A DNA stretch of 12,844 nucleotides from an uncultured Mesocricetibacter sp. (GTDB lineage Bacteria > Pseudomonadota > Gammaproteobacteria > Enterobacterales > Pasteurellaceae). The notes under the pieces are model-generated. The model had not been told where the DNA came from and ran no database searches. It was given only the letters and a program-made list of their open reading frames with translations. Positions 1-5,669 of the stretch are shown in pieces. The stretch is from contig CAJPST010000046.1 of NCBI GenBank assembly GCA_905373425.1, positions 1 to 12,844 on the forward strand, written 5' to 3'. The number at the start of each line of letters is the position of its first letter. Position 1 is the stretch's first letter. Position numbers and translations under genes: made by a program.

Positions 1-60
1 GGTTTGCCGCCTGTTTTAACAAAAACAACCTATCGGGGACTGTTGAATTAGTTGACCACT
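1..60 (+). mobile_element. Probable 3' end of an IS3-family insertion sequence (transposase C-terminus plus right end)
   Basis: Reading from base 1 gives GLPPVLTKTTYRGLLN followed by a TAG stop at 49-51. This resembles the extreme C-terminus of IS3-family (IS150-like) OrfB transposases, which commonly end in a GLSPVQYR-type motif a few bases before the right terminal repeat. Just after the stop comes TTGACCACTA; its complement begins TAGTGGTCAAC, a start reminiscent of IS3-family ends. The rest of the element would lie left of the window, so neither the catalytic DDE residues nor the left end can be seen. A second open frame runs from base 3 to a TAG at 63 and looks less transposase-like. The call rests on a short stretch and remembered family features. 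Confidence 0.4.
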
Positions 61-297
61 ACTAGAACTGCGACACATCCCCTCCTTTCCAATAGGTTTG
101 CGAATAGCATATCCTCGTTTAAGTGGTTAATTTATACCACTATATCTTCTGCTGGACGGTATTTGCCCACCTATTATGGATGAGGGTGCCCATCACACAA
201 TGCTAAGTTTTCATTACCTAGAAATGGAATAGTTAACTTTTAATTCTACCATGTTCTAATTTGAATTATTGCTTTCAGGGTGACTTTTTTTCTGTTC
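61..297. other. Gene-free stretch between the IS-like end and the sxy control region
   Basis: No open frame with a ribosome binding site is visible on either strand, and no tRNA, 5S, tmRNA, SRP or RNase P signature is recognisable. It contains one perfect inverted repeat, AGTGGT at 122-127 and ACCACT at 136-141 around an 8-base AT-rich centre, and no uptake signal. On the complement, short open stretches broken by stops read like decayed coding sequence, but I recognise no family. Confidence 0.5.
122..141. repeat. Perfect inverted repeat, 6-bp arms, 8-base spacer
   Basis: AGTGGT (122-127) and ACCACT (136-141) are exact complements around TAATTTAT. With no T-run after it, it is not a terminator; it could be a small operator. 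The left arm also matches the complement of GACCACT at 54-60 near the IS-like end, so it may instead be a relic of a mobile element. Confidence 0.35.
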
Positions 298-342
298 TTG
301 GATCTGTGTCACAAAATTAATCGGCAGGTTTTTAATTATATT
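298..342 (+). promoter_or_regulatory. Candidate CRP site and -10 element for sxy
   Basis: TTGGA-TCTGTG-TCACA (298-313) has one perfect CRP half-site (TCACA) and a degenerate partner, centred at 305.5. TATATT at 337-342 matches the -10 consensus at 5 of 6 positions. A start near 347-349 would put the CRP centre 41 to 43 bases upstream, a standard activating position. A second -10 candidate, TATAAA at 354-359, would put it near -60. CRP control of sxy is established in H. influenzae; the site here is inferred. Confidence 0.45.
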
Positions 343-381
343 TTTCACAGTGTTATAAAAATGCTTGAAAAAATCATAAAA

Positions 382-394
382 ACCTACGGGAGGT
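382..394 (+). promoter_or_regulatory. Mini-hairpin covering the sxy ribosome binding site
   Basis: ACCT (382-385) pairs perfectly with AGGT (391-394) around ACGGG. The right arm is part of the Shine-Dalgarno sequence GGGAGGT (388-394), five bases before the ATG at 400. In H. influenzae, pairing in the 5' region of sxy mRNA limits translation. Four base pairs is short, so any longer leader fold needs computation. Confidence 0.35.
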
Positions 395-399
395 AAAAA

Positions 400-1056
400 A
401 TGTCAATGTCTATAACAGAAAAAAACACGTTGGAAATTAGAACGCAACTTATGCCATTAATTGGTGAGGTGACGGCGAAACCATTATTTACCGGATATGG
501 TTTGTATTATCAAAAGCATATGTTTGGGATGTGTCAGCAGGACATTTTTTATTTACGTGCTAAGGATAAATTGGCACTATTTTTAGAACGTCATGGGGCG
601 GTTGCTTGGGAGTCCATTGATAACAGAAAAAGATCAACAATATCAAATTACTATCAATTACCCAAGCGGATTACACAGAATGCATTACTATATCAAAAGG
701 TTATACGTCAATCTATTCGGCAGATAGAAGAAGAAAAACTTGCCAAGAAACTGGAAAAACTTAATCAGATTAAACAGTTACCAAATTTAAGTATAAAATA
801 TGAACGTTTGCTGGCAAAGGTTGAAATTTATGATGTGAAAACCTTTAAAACAGTTGGTGCGATAAATGCTTATGTTAGACTGAAAAAACTCGGTATTTCA
901 GTGAATTTAGAGACTTTTTGGAGCTTGTATGCTTCTTTGCAAGACCGTAATGCGAAAACCTTAACCGATAAGGAAAAACGAGTAGCGTTGTCGGCTTTAA
1001 ATATTGCATTGGCAAATGCGGGATTAAGGCAAATTAAAGGAGAGAATTTATTGTAA
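400..1056 (+). CDS. sxy: Competence regulator Sxy/TfoX
   Basis: This is the activator of natural competence, which works with CRP at CRP-S promoters to turn on DNA uptake genes. The 218-residue product matches the length of H. influenzae Sxy (about 217). The N-terminal TfoX domain (about residues 12-105) contains LFTGYGLYY and the MFG...IFYLRAK stretch; the C-terminal TfoX domain (about 125-200) contains LPNLSIKYERLLAKV and a VGAINAYVRLKKLG helical region. The start at 400 has an excellent Shine-Dalgarno (GGGAGGT, five bases away); an in-frame ATG at 406 is less well placed. The gene stands alone, with an IS-like end upstream and a strong terminator downstream, and holds no uptake signal itself. 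The upstream CRP-like site and the leader hairpin suggest transcriptional and translational control. The competence role also fits the many uptake signals in the neighbouring DNA. Confidence 0.92.
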   Translation: MSMSITEKNTLEIRTQLMPLIGEVTAKPLFTGYGLYYQKHMFGMCQQDIFYLRAKDKLALFLERHGAVAWESIDNRKRSTISNYYQLPKRITQNALLYQKVIRQSIRQIEEEKLAKKLEKLNQIKQLPNLSIKYERLLAKVEIYDVKTFKTVGAINAYVRLKKLGISVNLETFWSLYASLQDRNAKTLTDKEKRVALSALNIALANAGLRQIKGENLL

Positions 1057-1123
1057 TATAAGTGTGACAGAAATAAATGGTTTAACATCTATCACATTTT
1101 TGTTTACTTTATCTTTAGCCAAT

Positions 1124-1153
1124 AAAAAAGCCCGATTTTGTTCGGGCTTTTTT
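1124..1153. terminator. Strong bidirectional intrinsic terminator between sxy and yagU
   Basis: AAAAAAGCCCGA (1124-1135) and TCGGGCTTTTTT (1142-1153) are perfect 12-base complements around a 6-base loop. The GC core with an A-run before it and a T-run after it works in both directions, serving rightward sxy and leftward yagU, whose stop lies at 1173. Confidence 0.93.
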
Positions 1154-1172
1154 GTGGCAAATCTTTTATTGA

Positions 1173-1823
1173 TTAACGAAATGGCGCATTTAACGGTATT
1201 TCCGCATCCGGTTCTTTAGTGATGCGGTTGCGCAGATCACGGCGTATTACCTCAATTGACCAGAACCAGAAAATATGTCCTACCATTTCGGAAATATGTT
1301 CATAAGCAGGCCATTCTGCCACTGGTGGTGTTAAACCAAGTGCAGGGAAGGTGATGTAGTGTACACAAATATTAGCGATGATACCTGCACCGATACCTTG
1401 CCAAAATTTAATTTTCGGGAAGATTTCTGCAACAATGCAGTAACCGATAGCAAACACCAATGAAAAAATCATATGAGTTACACCAATCCAGTTGAAAGCA
1501 TGGTCAGCGAACGTAAATGCTGCTTCTGTCGGATCGATACCGATGTAGTCGCGTAAGAAAACATGTGGAGGGTTGAGGAAGGCTCGGGAACATTCTTGTA
1601 GCGCAATTGCTTTTGCAGCGGCTTGATCTGCTGCTGCGGCTAAGGTATCTAATACCGGTTGAGGGCAAGCTGCGGTAAACAAATCAATTGGACTACGCGG
1701 CGGGAATGGATGTTCAGCGCCCCATTTTACGAATGCGGAAATAATTCCAGCGACGATACCGACGAATACGGCTAAGCCATAACGGCGACGATTTGGATCG
1801 GTTTGGGTGAATATACCTGACAT
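1173..1823 (-). CDS. yagU: YagU family inner membrane protein (DUF1440)
   Basis: The 216-residue product aligns along its length with E. coli YagU (204 residues), an inner membrane protein linked to acid resistance whose biochemical role is unclear. Shared stretches include the N-terminal NRRRYGLA, FVKWGAE, the PPRSP motif, FNWIGVTH, VAEIFPKIKFWQG, GLTPPV and the C-terminal FWFWSIEVIRRDLRNRIT with EPDAE. Hydrophobic segments at about 16-33, 113-135, 142-164 and 178-192 suggest four membrane spans. An alanine-rich loop at about 58-75 is longer than in E. coli. I chose the ATG at 1823 because homology begins with MSGIF and a GGAG sequence lies seven bases upstream; a GTG at 1943 would add 40 residues with no family counterpart. 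The gene lies 135 bases after mioC and has its own promoter candidate. Confidence 0.88.
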   Translation of the reverse strand: MSGIFTQTDPNRRRYGLAVFVGIVAGIISAFVKWGAEHPFPPRSPIDLFTAACPQPVLDTLAAAADQAAAKAIALQECSRAFLNPPHVFLRDYIGIDPTEAAFTFADHAFNWIGVTHMIFSLVFAIGYCIVAEIFPKIKFWQGIGAGIIANICVHYITFPALGLTPPVAEWPAYEHISEMVGHIFWFWSIEVIRRDLRNRITKEPDAEIPLNAPFR

Positions 1824-1852
1824 ATCTGACTCCGAAAATAGATAAAATTTCG

Positions 1853-1861
1853 ACCGCACTT
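1853..1861 (-). repeat. DNA uptake signal sequence, leader of yagU
   Basis: ACCGCACTT, the complement of the 9-bp Haemophilus-type uptake signal core, followed by a further T. It lies in the putative untranslated leader of yagU. Confidence 0.9.
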
Positions 1862-1877
1862 TAATCGGCCACCTCAC

Positions 1878-1893
1878 TCCGTTATCTAACGGA
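1878..1893. repeat. Perfect 16-bp palindromic repeat in the yagU leader
   Basis: TCCGTTA (1878-1884) and TAACGGA (1887-1893) are exact complements around TC. It falls about where the predicted yagU transcript begins (near 1896). It could be an operator or a 5' stem-loop; no known regulator motif is recognised. Confidence 0.4.
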
Positions 1894-1902
1894 ATGAAAA
1901 CA

Positions 1903-1930
1903 TTTTTAATGAGTAAAATAAAATAGTCAA
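1903..1930 (-). promoter_or_regulatory. Candidate yagU promoter
   Basis: On the minus strand TTGACT (1925-1930; 5 of 6 to the -35 consensus) and TAAAAA (1903-1908; 4 of 6 to the -10) are 16 bases apart. Transcription would start near 1896, leaving a leader of about 70 bases. It would let yagU be expressed independently of gyrB-mioC. Confidence 0.4.
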
Positions 1931-1958
1931 GTATTTTTACCACTCAAGAGGTATGGTC

Positions 1959-2402
1959 TTACAACTGAGAGGTAAAATTTGGCAGCCATTCTTCCGCGCA
2001 CTGATCGTGATCGAATTCGGTTAGTACGTCAATTCTTAAAGACGGACAAACTTGTTGCGCACCTTGTTTCAACAACGTTTTTTCTACTTCATCCACCGCA
2101 AAACAGAAAGTGTCATAATCAGAATTACCCAAACCGACCACGGCAAATTTTAAATGTGATAAATCAGTTTTTTCCTGTGCAATTTGCCAAATAAATGGGC
2201 GTAGATTGTCGGGGAGTTCGCCCGCTCCATGAGTGGACGTAACAATAAGCCAAATCTTGTCATTAAGTACATCAGCCAATTCGGCACGATTTTCAACACG
2301 AGTTGCATAACCCTGTTGTTGTAATATTTCAGACAAATGATCGCCGACATATTCTGCACTACCCAAAGTACTGCCCGTAATGATACAAATTTGTGGTTGC
2401 AT
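1959..2402 (-). CDS. mioC: MioC, short-chain flavodoxin (FMN-binding)
   Basis: The 147-residue product matches E. coli MioC (147 residues), an FMN-binding electron carrier reported to support biotin synthase activity in vitro. The three flavodoxin loops are visible: the phosphate-binding TGSTLGSAEY (9-18), STHGAGELPDN (56-66), and GLGNSDYDTFC (90-100); the C-terminal AEEWL is also shared. The ATG at 2402 follows AGGAAGAG at close spacing, and homology starts within three residues of it. It begins 21 bases after the gyrB stop on the same strand, so the two are probably cotranscribed. In E. coli mioC sits beside the replication origin; I see no cluster of DnaA boxes here, so the name should not be read as marking an origin. 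YqcA-like short flavodoxins are the main alternative, but the STHGAG loop and overall match favour MioC. Confidence 0.88.
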   Translation of the reverse strand: MQPQICIITGSTLGSAEYVGDHLSEILQQQGYATRVENRAELADVLNDKIWLIVTSTHGAGELPDNLRPFIWQIAQEKTDLSHLKFAVVGLGNSDYDTFCFAVDEVEKTLLKQGAQQVCPSLRIDVLTEFDHDQCAEEWLPNFTSQL

Positions 2403-2423
2403 GGCTCTTCCTGAAATAAAAAG

Positions 2424-4865
2424 TTAAATATCTAAATTTGCCCGTAATGCGTTAGTTTCAATAAAATCGCGTCTCGGCTCCACTTCATCGCCCATCAATG
2501 TGGTAAACAATTGATCGGCTTCAACAGCATCTTTGATGGTTACTTTCAACATATGGCGTGCTTCCGGATCCATCGTAGTTTCCCATAATTGTTCCGGATT
2601 CATTTCACCCAGCCCTTTATAACGTTGCACTGTTAAGCCACGACGGGATTGGGTAACTAACCAGTTAATCGCTTGTTCGAAGGTTTCAACGGCGTATTTA
2701 GTTTCACCGCGCTGAATATATGCGGTGTCTTGCAATAACCCGTTGAGCTGTTTACCTAATTTTACTAAACGGGCGTATTCGTTTCCGTTGGCAAAATTGA
2801 AATCAAGAAAATAATCCGTATCAATGCCGTGTGTACGAACGGTCAACACGACTTCATGCAATTGGCGTTCGGCATTATAGGCAAGACGGTAAGTATAGTG
2901 GTTACCGCTACTGTCTTTCTCGCTTAAGATGGAGACCAAGTTTTTGGCCCAAAAATCCACCGCACTTTGATCTTTCATCAGCTCAACATTAAACTCAGGA
3001 TAATAAATTAGCTCTTTCAGCAGGCTTTCAGTATAACGGCGGTTAAGGCGACCTATCATTTTATGTACGTTATTGAACTCAGAAACCAAATTTTCTAATG
3101 CCAAACCGTTCATTGCAGGGGCGCCTTCGTTAACGTATAACGCCGCATCTTCCAACGCAATTGCCAATTCATACTGCGTCATTGCTTCATCATCTTTAAT
3201 ATATTGTTCCTGTTTACCTTTTTTCACTTTATACAATGGCGGCTGGGCAATATATACATAGCCACGTTCAATAATTTCCGGCATTTGGCGATAAAAGAAA
3301 GTGAGTAAAAGCGTGCGAATATGTGAGCCGTCCACATCCGCATCGGTCATAATAATTACTTTATGATAGCGCATTTTATCGGGATTATATTCGTCTCGCC
3401 CGATACCACAGCCAAGCGCGGTAATCAGCGTGCCGACTTCCTGGGAGGACAGCATTTTATCGAAACGGGCTTTTTCTACATTGAGGATTTTCCCTTTCAA
3501 CGGCAAAATCGCTTGATTTTTACGGTTACGTCCTTGTTTTGCCGAACCGCCCGCAGAATCCCCCTCCACCAAGTAAAGTTCGGAAAGAGCCGGATCTCGT
3601 TCCTGACAATCTGCCAGTTTGCCGGGTAGGCCGGCAATATCCAACGCGCCTTTACGGCGGGTCATCTCACGTGCTTTGCGAGCTGCCTCGCGGGCACGTG
3701 CGGCATCGATAATTTTACTTGCGATAATCTTGGCATCATTTGGGTTCTCTTCCAAATATTCCTGCAGGCGTTCATTCATTACGGATTCCACCGCACTTTT
3801 TACTTCGGAAGAAACCAGCTTGTCTTTGGTTTGTGAGGAAAATTTCGGATCCGGCACTTTCACTGAAATAATCGCCACCAAGCCTTCACGTGCGTCATCG
3901 CCGGAGGTTTCCACTTTGTCGTTTTTCGACTTCTTATTTAACCCCTCTTTTTCCATATAGCTATTCAGCGTACGTGTTAGCGCACCACGGAATCCTGCCA
4001 AATGGGTACCGCCATCCCGTTGCGGTATGTTATTGGTAAAACAGTAAATATTTTCGTTATAACTGTCATTCCATTGCAACGAAACTTCCACACCAATGCC
4101 GTCTTTTTCGGTCATAAAATAAAACGGTTTGGGATGAATTGGGGTTTTATTATGATTGAGATATTCGACAAACGCTTGAATACCGCCTTCATAATGGAAG
4201 TGATCATGCGAACCATCACGTTCATCGAATAATTTGATTGAAACTCCGGAATTTAAGAACGATAGCTCGCGCAGGCGTTTTTTCAGAATATCGTATTCAA
4301 ATACGGTTTGGCTGAAAATAGTTGGGCTTGGCCAAAAACGTACGGTAGTACCGGTTTTATCGGTATCACCAATCACGGTTAATGGTGCTTCCGGTTCACC
4401 CAGATGGTAAAACTGTTCATACACATGCCCTTGGCGGCGAATAGTGAGTTGCAATGTATCGGACAGCGCATTTACCACCGAAACACCCACTCCGTGCAAT
4501 CCGCCTGACACTTTATAAGAATTATCATCAAACTTACCGCCGGCGTGTAATACCGTCATAATCACTTCGGCTGCAGAAACACCTTCTTCCGGGTGAATAT
4601 CCACGGGAATACCGCGTCCGTCGTCTTGTACGGAAATAGAATTATCCTCATGAATAGTGACAATAACATCACTACAATAACCGGCTAATGCTTCGTCAAT
4701 GGCGTTATCCACCACTTCAAATACCATATGGTGTAAACCGGTGCCGTCATCGGTGTCGCCAATATACATTCCCGGACGCTTACGCACCGCATCTAAGCCT
4801 TTCAGCACTTTAATGCTACTTGCACCATAGTTTCCTTGTGTGTTTTCTGCCATATTTTCCGCCAT
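2424..4865 (-). CDS. gyrB: DNA gyrase subunit B
   Basis: This is the ATPase and Toprim subunit of the type II topoisomerase that introduces negative supercoils with GyrA. At 813 residues it is full length (E. coli 804). The GHKL ATPase domain shows E50, N54 (FEVVDNAIDEAL), DDGRGIP (81-87) and GGLHGVGVS (121-129), with the transducer QTK loop at 345-347. The Toprim domain has EGDSAGG with E434 and DADVDG with D508, D510 and D512. A long insert typical of proteobacterial GyrB follows, then QRYKGLGEMNPEQLW (from 747) and the C-terminal tail. The quinolone-relevant acidic and lysine positions in EGDSAGG and RNRKNQAILPLKGK look wild type. The N-terminus reads MAENMAEN, so the ATG at 4853 is also possible; 4865 has a weak AGAGAA upstream. 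Two uptake signals sit in frame, each encoding Ser-Ala-Val. mioC follows directly. Confidence 0.98.
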   Translation of the reverse strand: MAENMAENTQGNYGASSIKVLKGLDAVRKRPGMYIGDTDDGTGLHHMVFEVVDNAIDEALAGYCSDVIVTIHEDNSISVQDDGRGIPVDIHPEEGVSAAEVIMTVLHAGGKFDDNSYKVSGGLHGVGVSVVNALSDTLQLTIRRQGHVYEQFYHLGEPEAPLTVIGDTDKTGTTVRFWPSPTIFSQTVFEYDILKKRLRELSFLNSGVSIKLFDERDGSHDHFHYEGGIQAFVEYLNHNKTPIHPKPFYFMTEKDGIGVEVSLQWNDSYNENIYCFTNNIPQRDGGTHLAGFRGALTRTLNSYMEKEGLNKKSKNDKVETSGDDAREGLVAIISVKVPDPKFSSQTKDKLVSSEVKSAVESVMNERLQEYLEENPNDAKIIASKIIDAARAREAARKAREMTRRKGALDIAGLPGKLADCQERDPALSELYLVEGDSAGGSAKQGRNRKNQAILPLKGKILNVEKARFDKMLSSQEVGTLITALGCGIGRDEYNPDKMRYHKVIIMTDADVDGSHIRTLLLTFFYRQMPEIIERGYVYIAQPPLYKVKKGKQEQYIKDDEAMTQYELAIALEDAALYVNEGAPAMNGLALENLVSEFNNVHKMIGRLNRRYTESLLKELIYYPEFNVELMKDQSAVDFWAKNLVSILSEKDSSGNHYTYRLAYNAERQLHEVVLTVRTHGIDTDYFLDFNFANGNEYARLVKLGKQLNGLLQDTAYIQRGETKYAVETFEQAINWLVTQSRRGLTVQRYKGLGEMNPEQLWETTMDPEARHMLKVTIKDAVEADQLFTTLMGDEVEPRRDFIETNALRANLDI
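2959..2967 (-). repeat. DNA uptake signal sequence inside gyrB
   Basis: Perfect 9-bp core (ACCGCACTT on the plus strand). In the gyrB frame it is read as Ser-Ala-Val before Asp-Phe. Confidence 0.9.
3790..3798 (-). repeat. DNA uptake signal sequence inside gyrB
   Basis: Perfect 9-bp core. It is read as Lys-Ser-Ala-Val, in the same codon phase as the copy at 2959. Confidence 0.9.
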
Positions 4866-4900
4866 AGTAATTCTCTGTTAATTCATAAAAAATTGACGGA

Positions 4901-4909
4901 ATTATAGCA
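4901..4909 (-). promoter_or_regulatory. Candidate gyrB promoter with extended -10
   Basis: The minus strand reads TGCTATAAT, a perfect -10 with the TGn extension, so a good -35 is not required and none is obvious 16-18 bases upstream. The start would fall near 4894, leaving about 28 bases of leader before the ATG at 4865. Confidence 0.6.
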
Positions 4910-4955
4910 GAATTCACAGGGAATAGCACGCTAAAGAACATTAGCCTAAGCCTGA

Positions 4956-4964
4956 AAGTGCGGT
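4956..4964 (+). repeat. DNA uptake signal sequence between gyrB and nrdG
   Basis: AAGTGCGGT preceded by A and followed by the AT-rich TAAAAATTT, like the extended Haemophilus-type signal. Confidence 0.9.
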
Positions 4965-4983
4965 TAAAAATTTCGTTGTTTTT

Positions 4984-4999
4984 CCAATTTTGGAATTGG
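4984..4999. repeat. Inverted repeat in the gyrB-nrdG divergent region
   Basis: CCAATT (4984-4989) and AATTGG (4994-4999) are exact complements around TTGG, and TTCCA/TGGAA is nested inside. It lies about 55 bases upstream of the nrdG -10 and about 75 upstream of the gyrB -10, a suitable operator position, but I recognise no regulator. Confidence 0.4.
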
Positions 5000-5026
5000 T
5001 TTTGCTAAGAGTTTTGCAAATACCTC

Positions 5027-5057
5027 TTGTCGCAAGCCATAAAATCAGGCGTATAAT
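5027..5057 (+). promoter_or_regulatory. Candidate nrdG promoter
   Basis: A perfect TATAAT (5052-5057) is preceded by TTGTCG (5027-5032) with a longer than usual 19-base gap. Transcription would start near 5064, about 30 bases before the ATG. No convincing FNR site (TTGAT-N4-ATCAA) is visible, although the gene acts under anaerobic conditions. Confidence 0.5.
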
Positions 5058-5073
5058 AAACTATATTTTCTAC
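5058..5073 (+). promoter_or_regulatory. Weak NrdR-box-like sequence at the nrdG start
   Basis: AAACTATATTTTCTAC keeps the CTATAT core and roughly 12 of 16 positions of the NrdR consensus acaCwATATmTwGtgt. It directly follows the -10 element, where a repressor would block transcription. NrdR boxes normally come in pairs about 31 bases apart, and I see no second one, so this remains tentative. Confidence 0.25.
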
Positions 5074-5094
5074 GTAGATTAATCATTCGAATCC

Positions 5095-5571
5095 ATGAAC
5101 TATTTACAGTATTACCCGGTTGATATCGTCAATGGCGAAGGCACTCGTTGCACTTTGTTTGTCAGCGGGTGTACGCACGGTTGTAAAGGTTGTTATAATC
5201 AAAAAAGCTGGTCGTTTAATGCCGGTGTGCCATTTGATAAAATGATGGAAGAACAAATTCTGCGTGATTTGAAAGATACCCGCATTAAACGGCAAGGTTT
5301 GACATTATCGGGAGGCGATCCGCTACATCCTCGCAATGTGGAAACTTTATTGCCGTTGGTGCAGCGGATTAAACACGAATGCCCCGACAAAGACATTTGG
5401 GTGTGGACGGGTTATAAACTGGGCGAATTGGACGAGTATCAACGCCAAATGTTGCCTTATATCGATGTTTTAGTCGATGGCAAATTCATTCAAGAGCTGG
5501 CGGATCCTTCTTTGCCATGGCGTGGCTCAGCGAATCAGGTGATTCACCGTTTTAAGTCTGATCAGTTTTAG
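5095..5571 (+). CDS. nrdG: Anaerobic ribonucleotide reductase-activating protein NrdG
   Basis: This radical-SAM enzyme generates the glycyl radical on NrdD, allowing deoxynucleotide synthesis without oxygen. The 158-residue product is close to the E. coli length (154) and collinear with it. C26, C30 and C33 (CTHGCKGC) form the CxxxCxxC iron-sulfur motif, preceded by NGEGTRCTLFVSGC. LSGGDPLHP (71-79) is the SAM-binding region, and DIWVWTGYKL and VLVDGKF are family signatures. Homology fixes the ATG at 5095, yet the 15 bases before it (ATTCGAATCC next to the start) contain no recognisable Shine-Dalgarno sequence, so initiation may be inefficient. nrdD, the usual partner gene upstream, is absent from the window; the gene is divergent from gyrB with its own promoter candidate. 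No clear terminator follows it before hemB. Confidence 0.95.
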   Translation: MNYLQYYPVDIVNGEGTRCTLFVSGCTHGCKGCYNQKSWSFNAGVPFDKMMEEQILRDLKDTRIKRQGLTLSGGDPLHPRNVETLLPLVQRIKHECPDKDIWVWTGYKLGELDEYQRQMLPYIDVLVDGKFIQELADPSLPWRGSANQVIHRFKSDQF

Positions 5572-5614
5572 TGTCGGAGGCGTAAAAATCTCTCCTAAAA
5601 CTCGTAAAAAAACG

Positions 5615-5623
5615 ACCGCACTT
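5615..5623 (-). repeat. DNA uptake signal sequence between nrdG and hemB
   Basis: ACCGCACTT followed by TT, in the 98-base gap between the two genes. There is no facing partner copy here, so it does not form a terminator. Confidence 0.9.
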
Positions 5624-5669
5624 TTCGCTTATTTTTTAGAACAATTATTAATTTAAAAAGGAAAACAGA

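Noticed and set aside
61..399. A structural RNA gene upstream of sxy
   Set aside because: No tRNA T-loop, 5S, tmRNA, SRP, 6S or RNase P signature was recognisable; only short inverted repeats are present.
1824..1943. N-terminal extension of yagU from a GTG at 1943
   Set aside because: The 40 extra residues have no counterpart in YagU, cover a predicted promoter, palindrome and uptake signal, and the ATG at 1823 has a better ribosome binding site.
1824..2423. Replication origin beside mioC
   Set aside because: E. coli mioC borders oriC, but no cluster of DnaA boxes or AT-rich 13-mers is visible around mioC here.
3619..3960. 113-codon open frame antisense to gyrB, and similar frames at 3363-3629 and 4002-4232
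   Set aside because: They lie wholly inside the conserved gyrB gene on the other strand and resemble no family; they are frame shadows.
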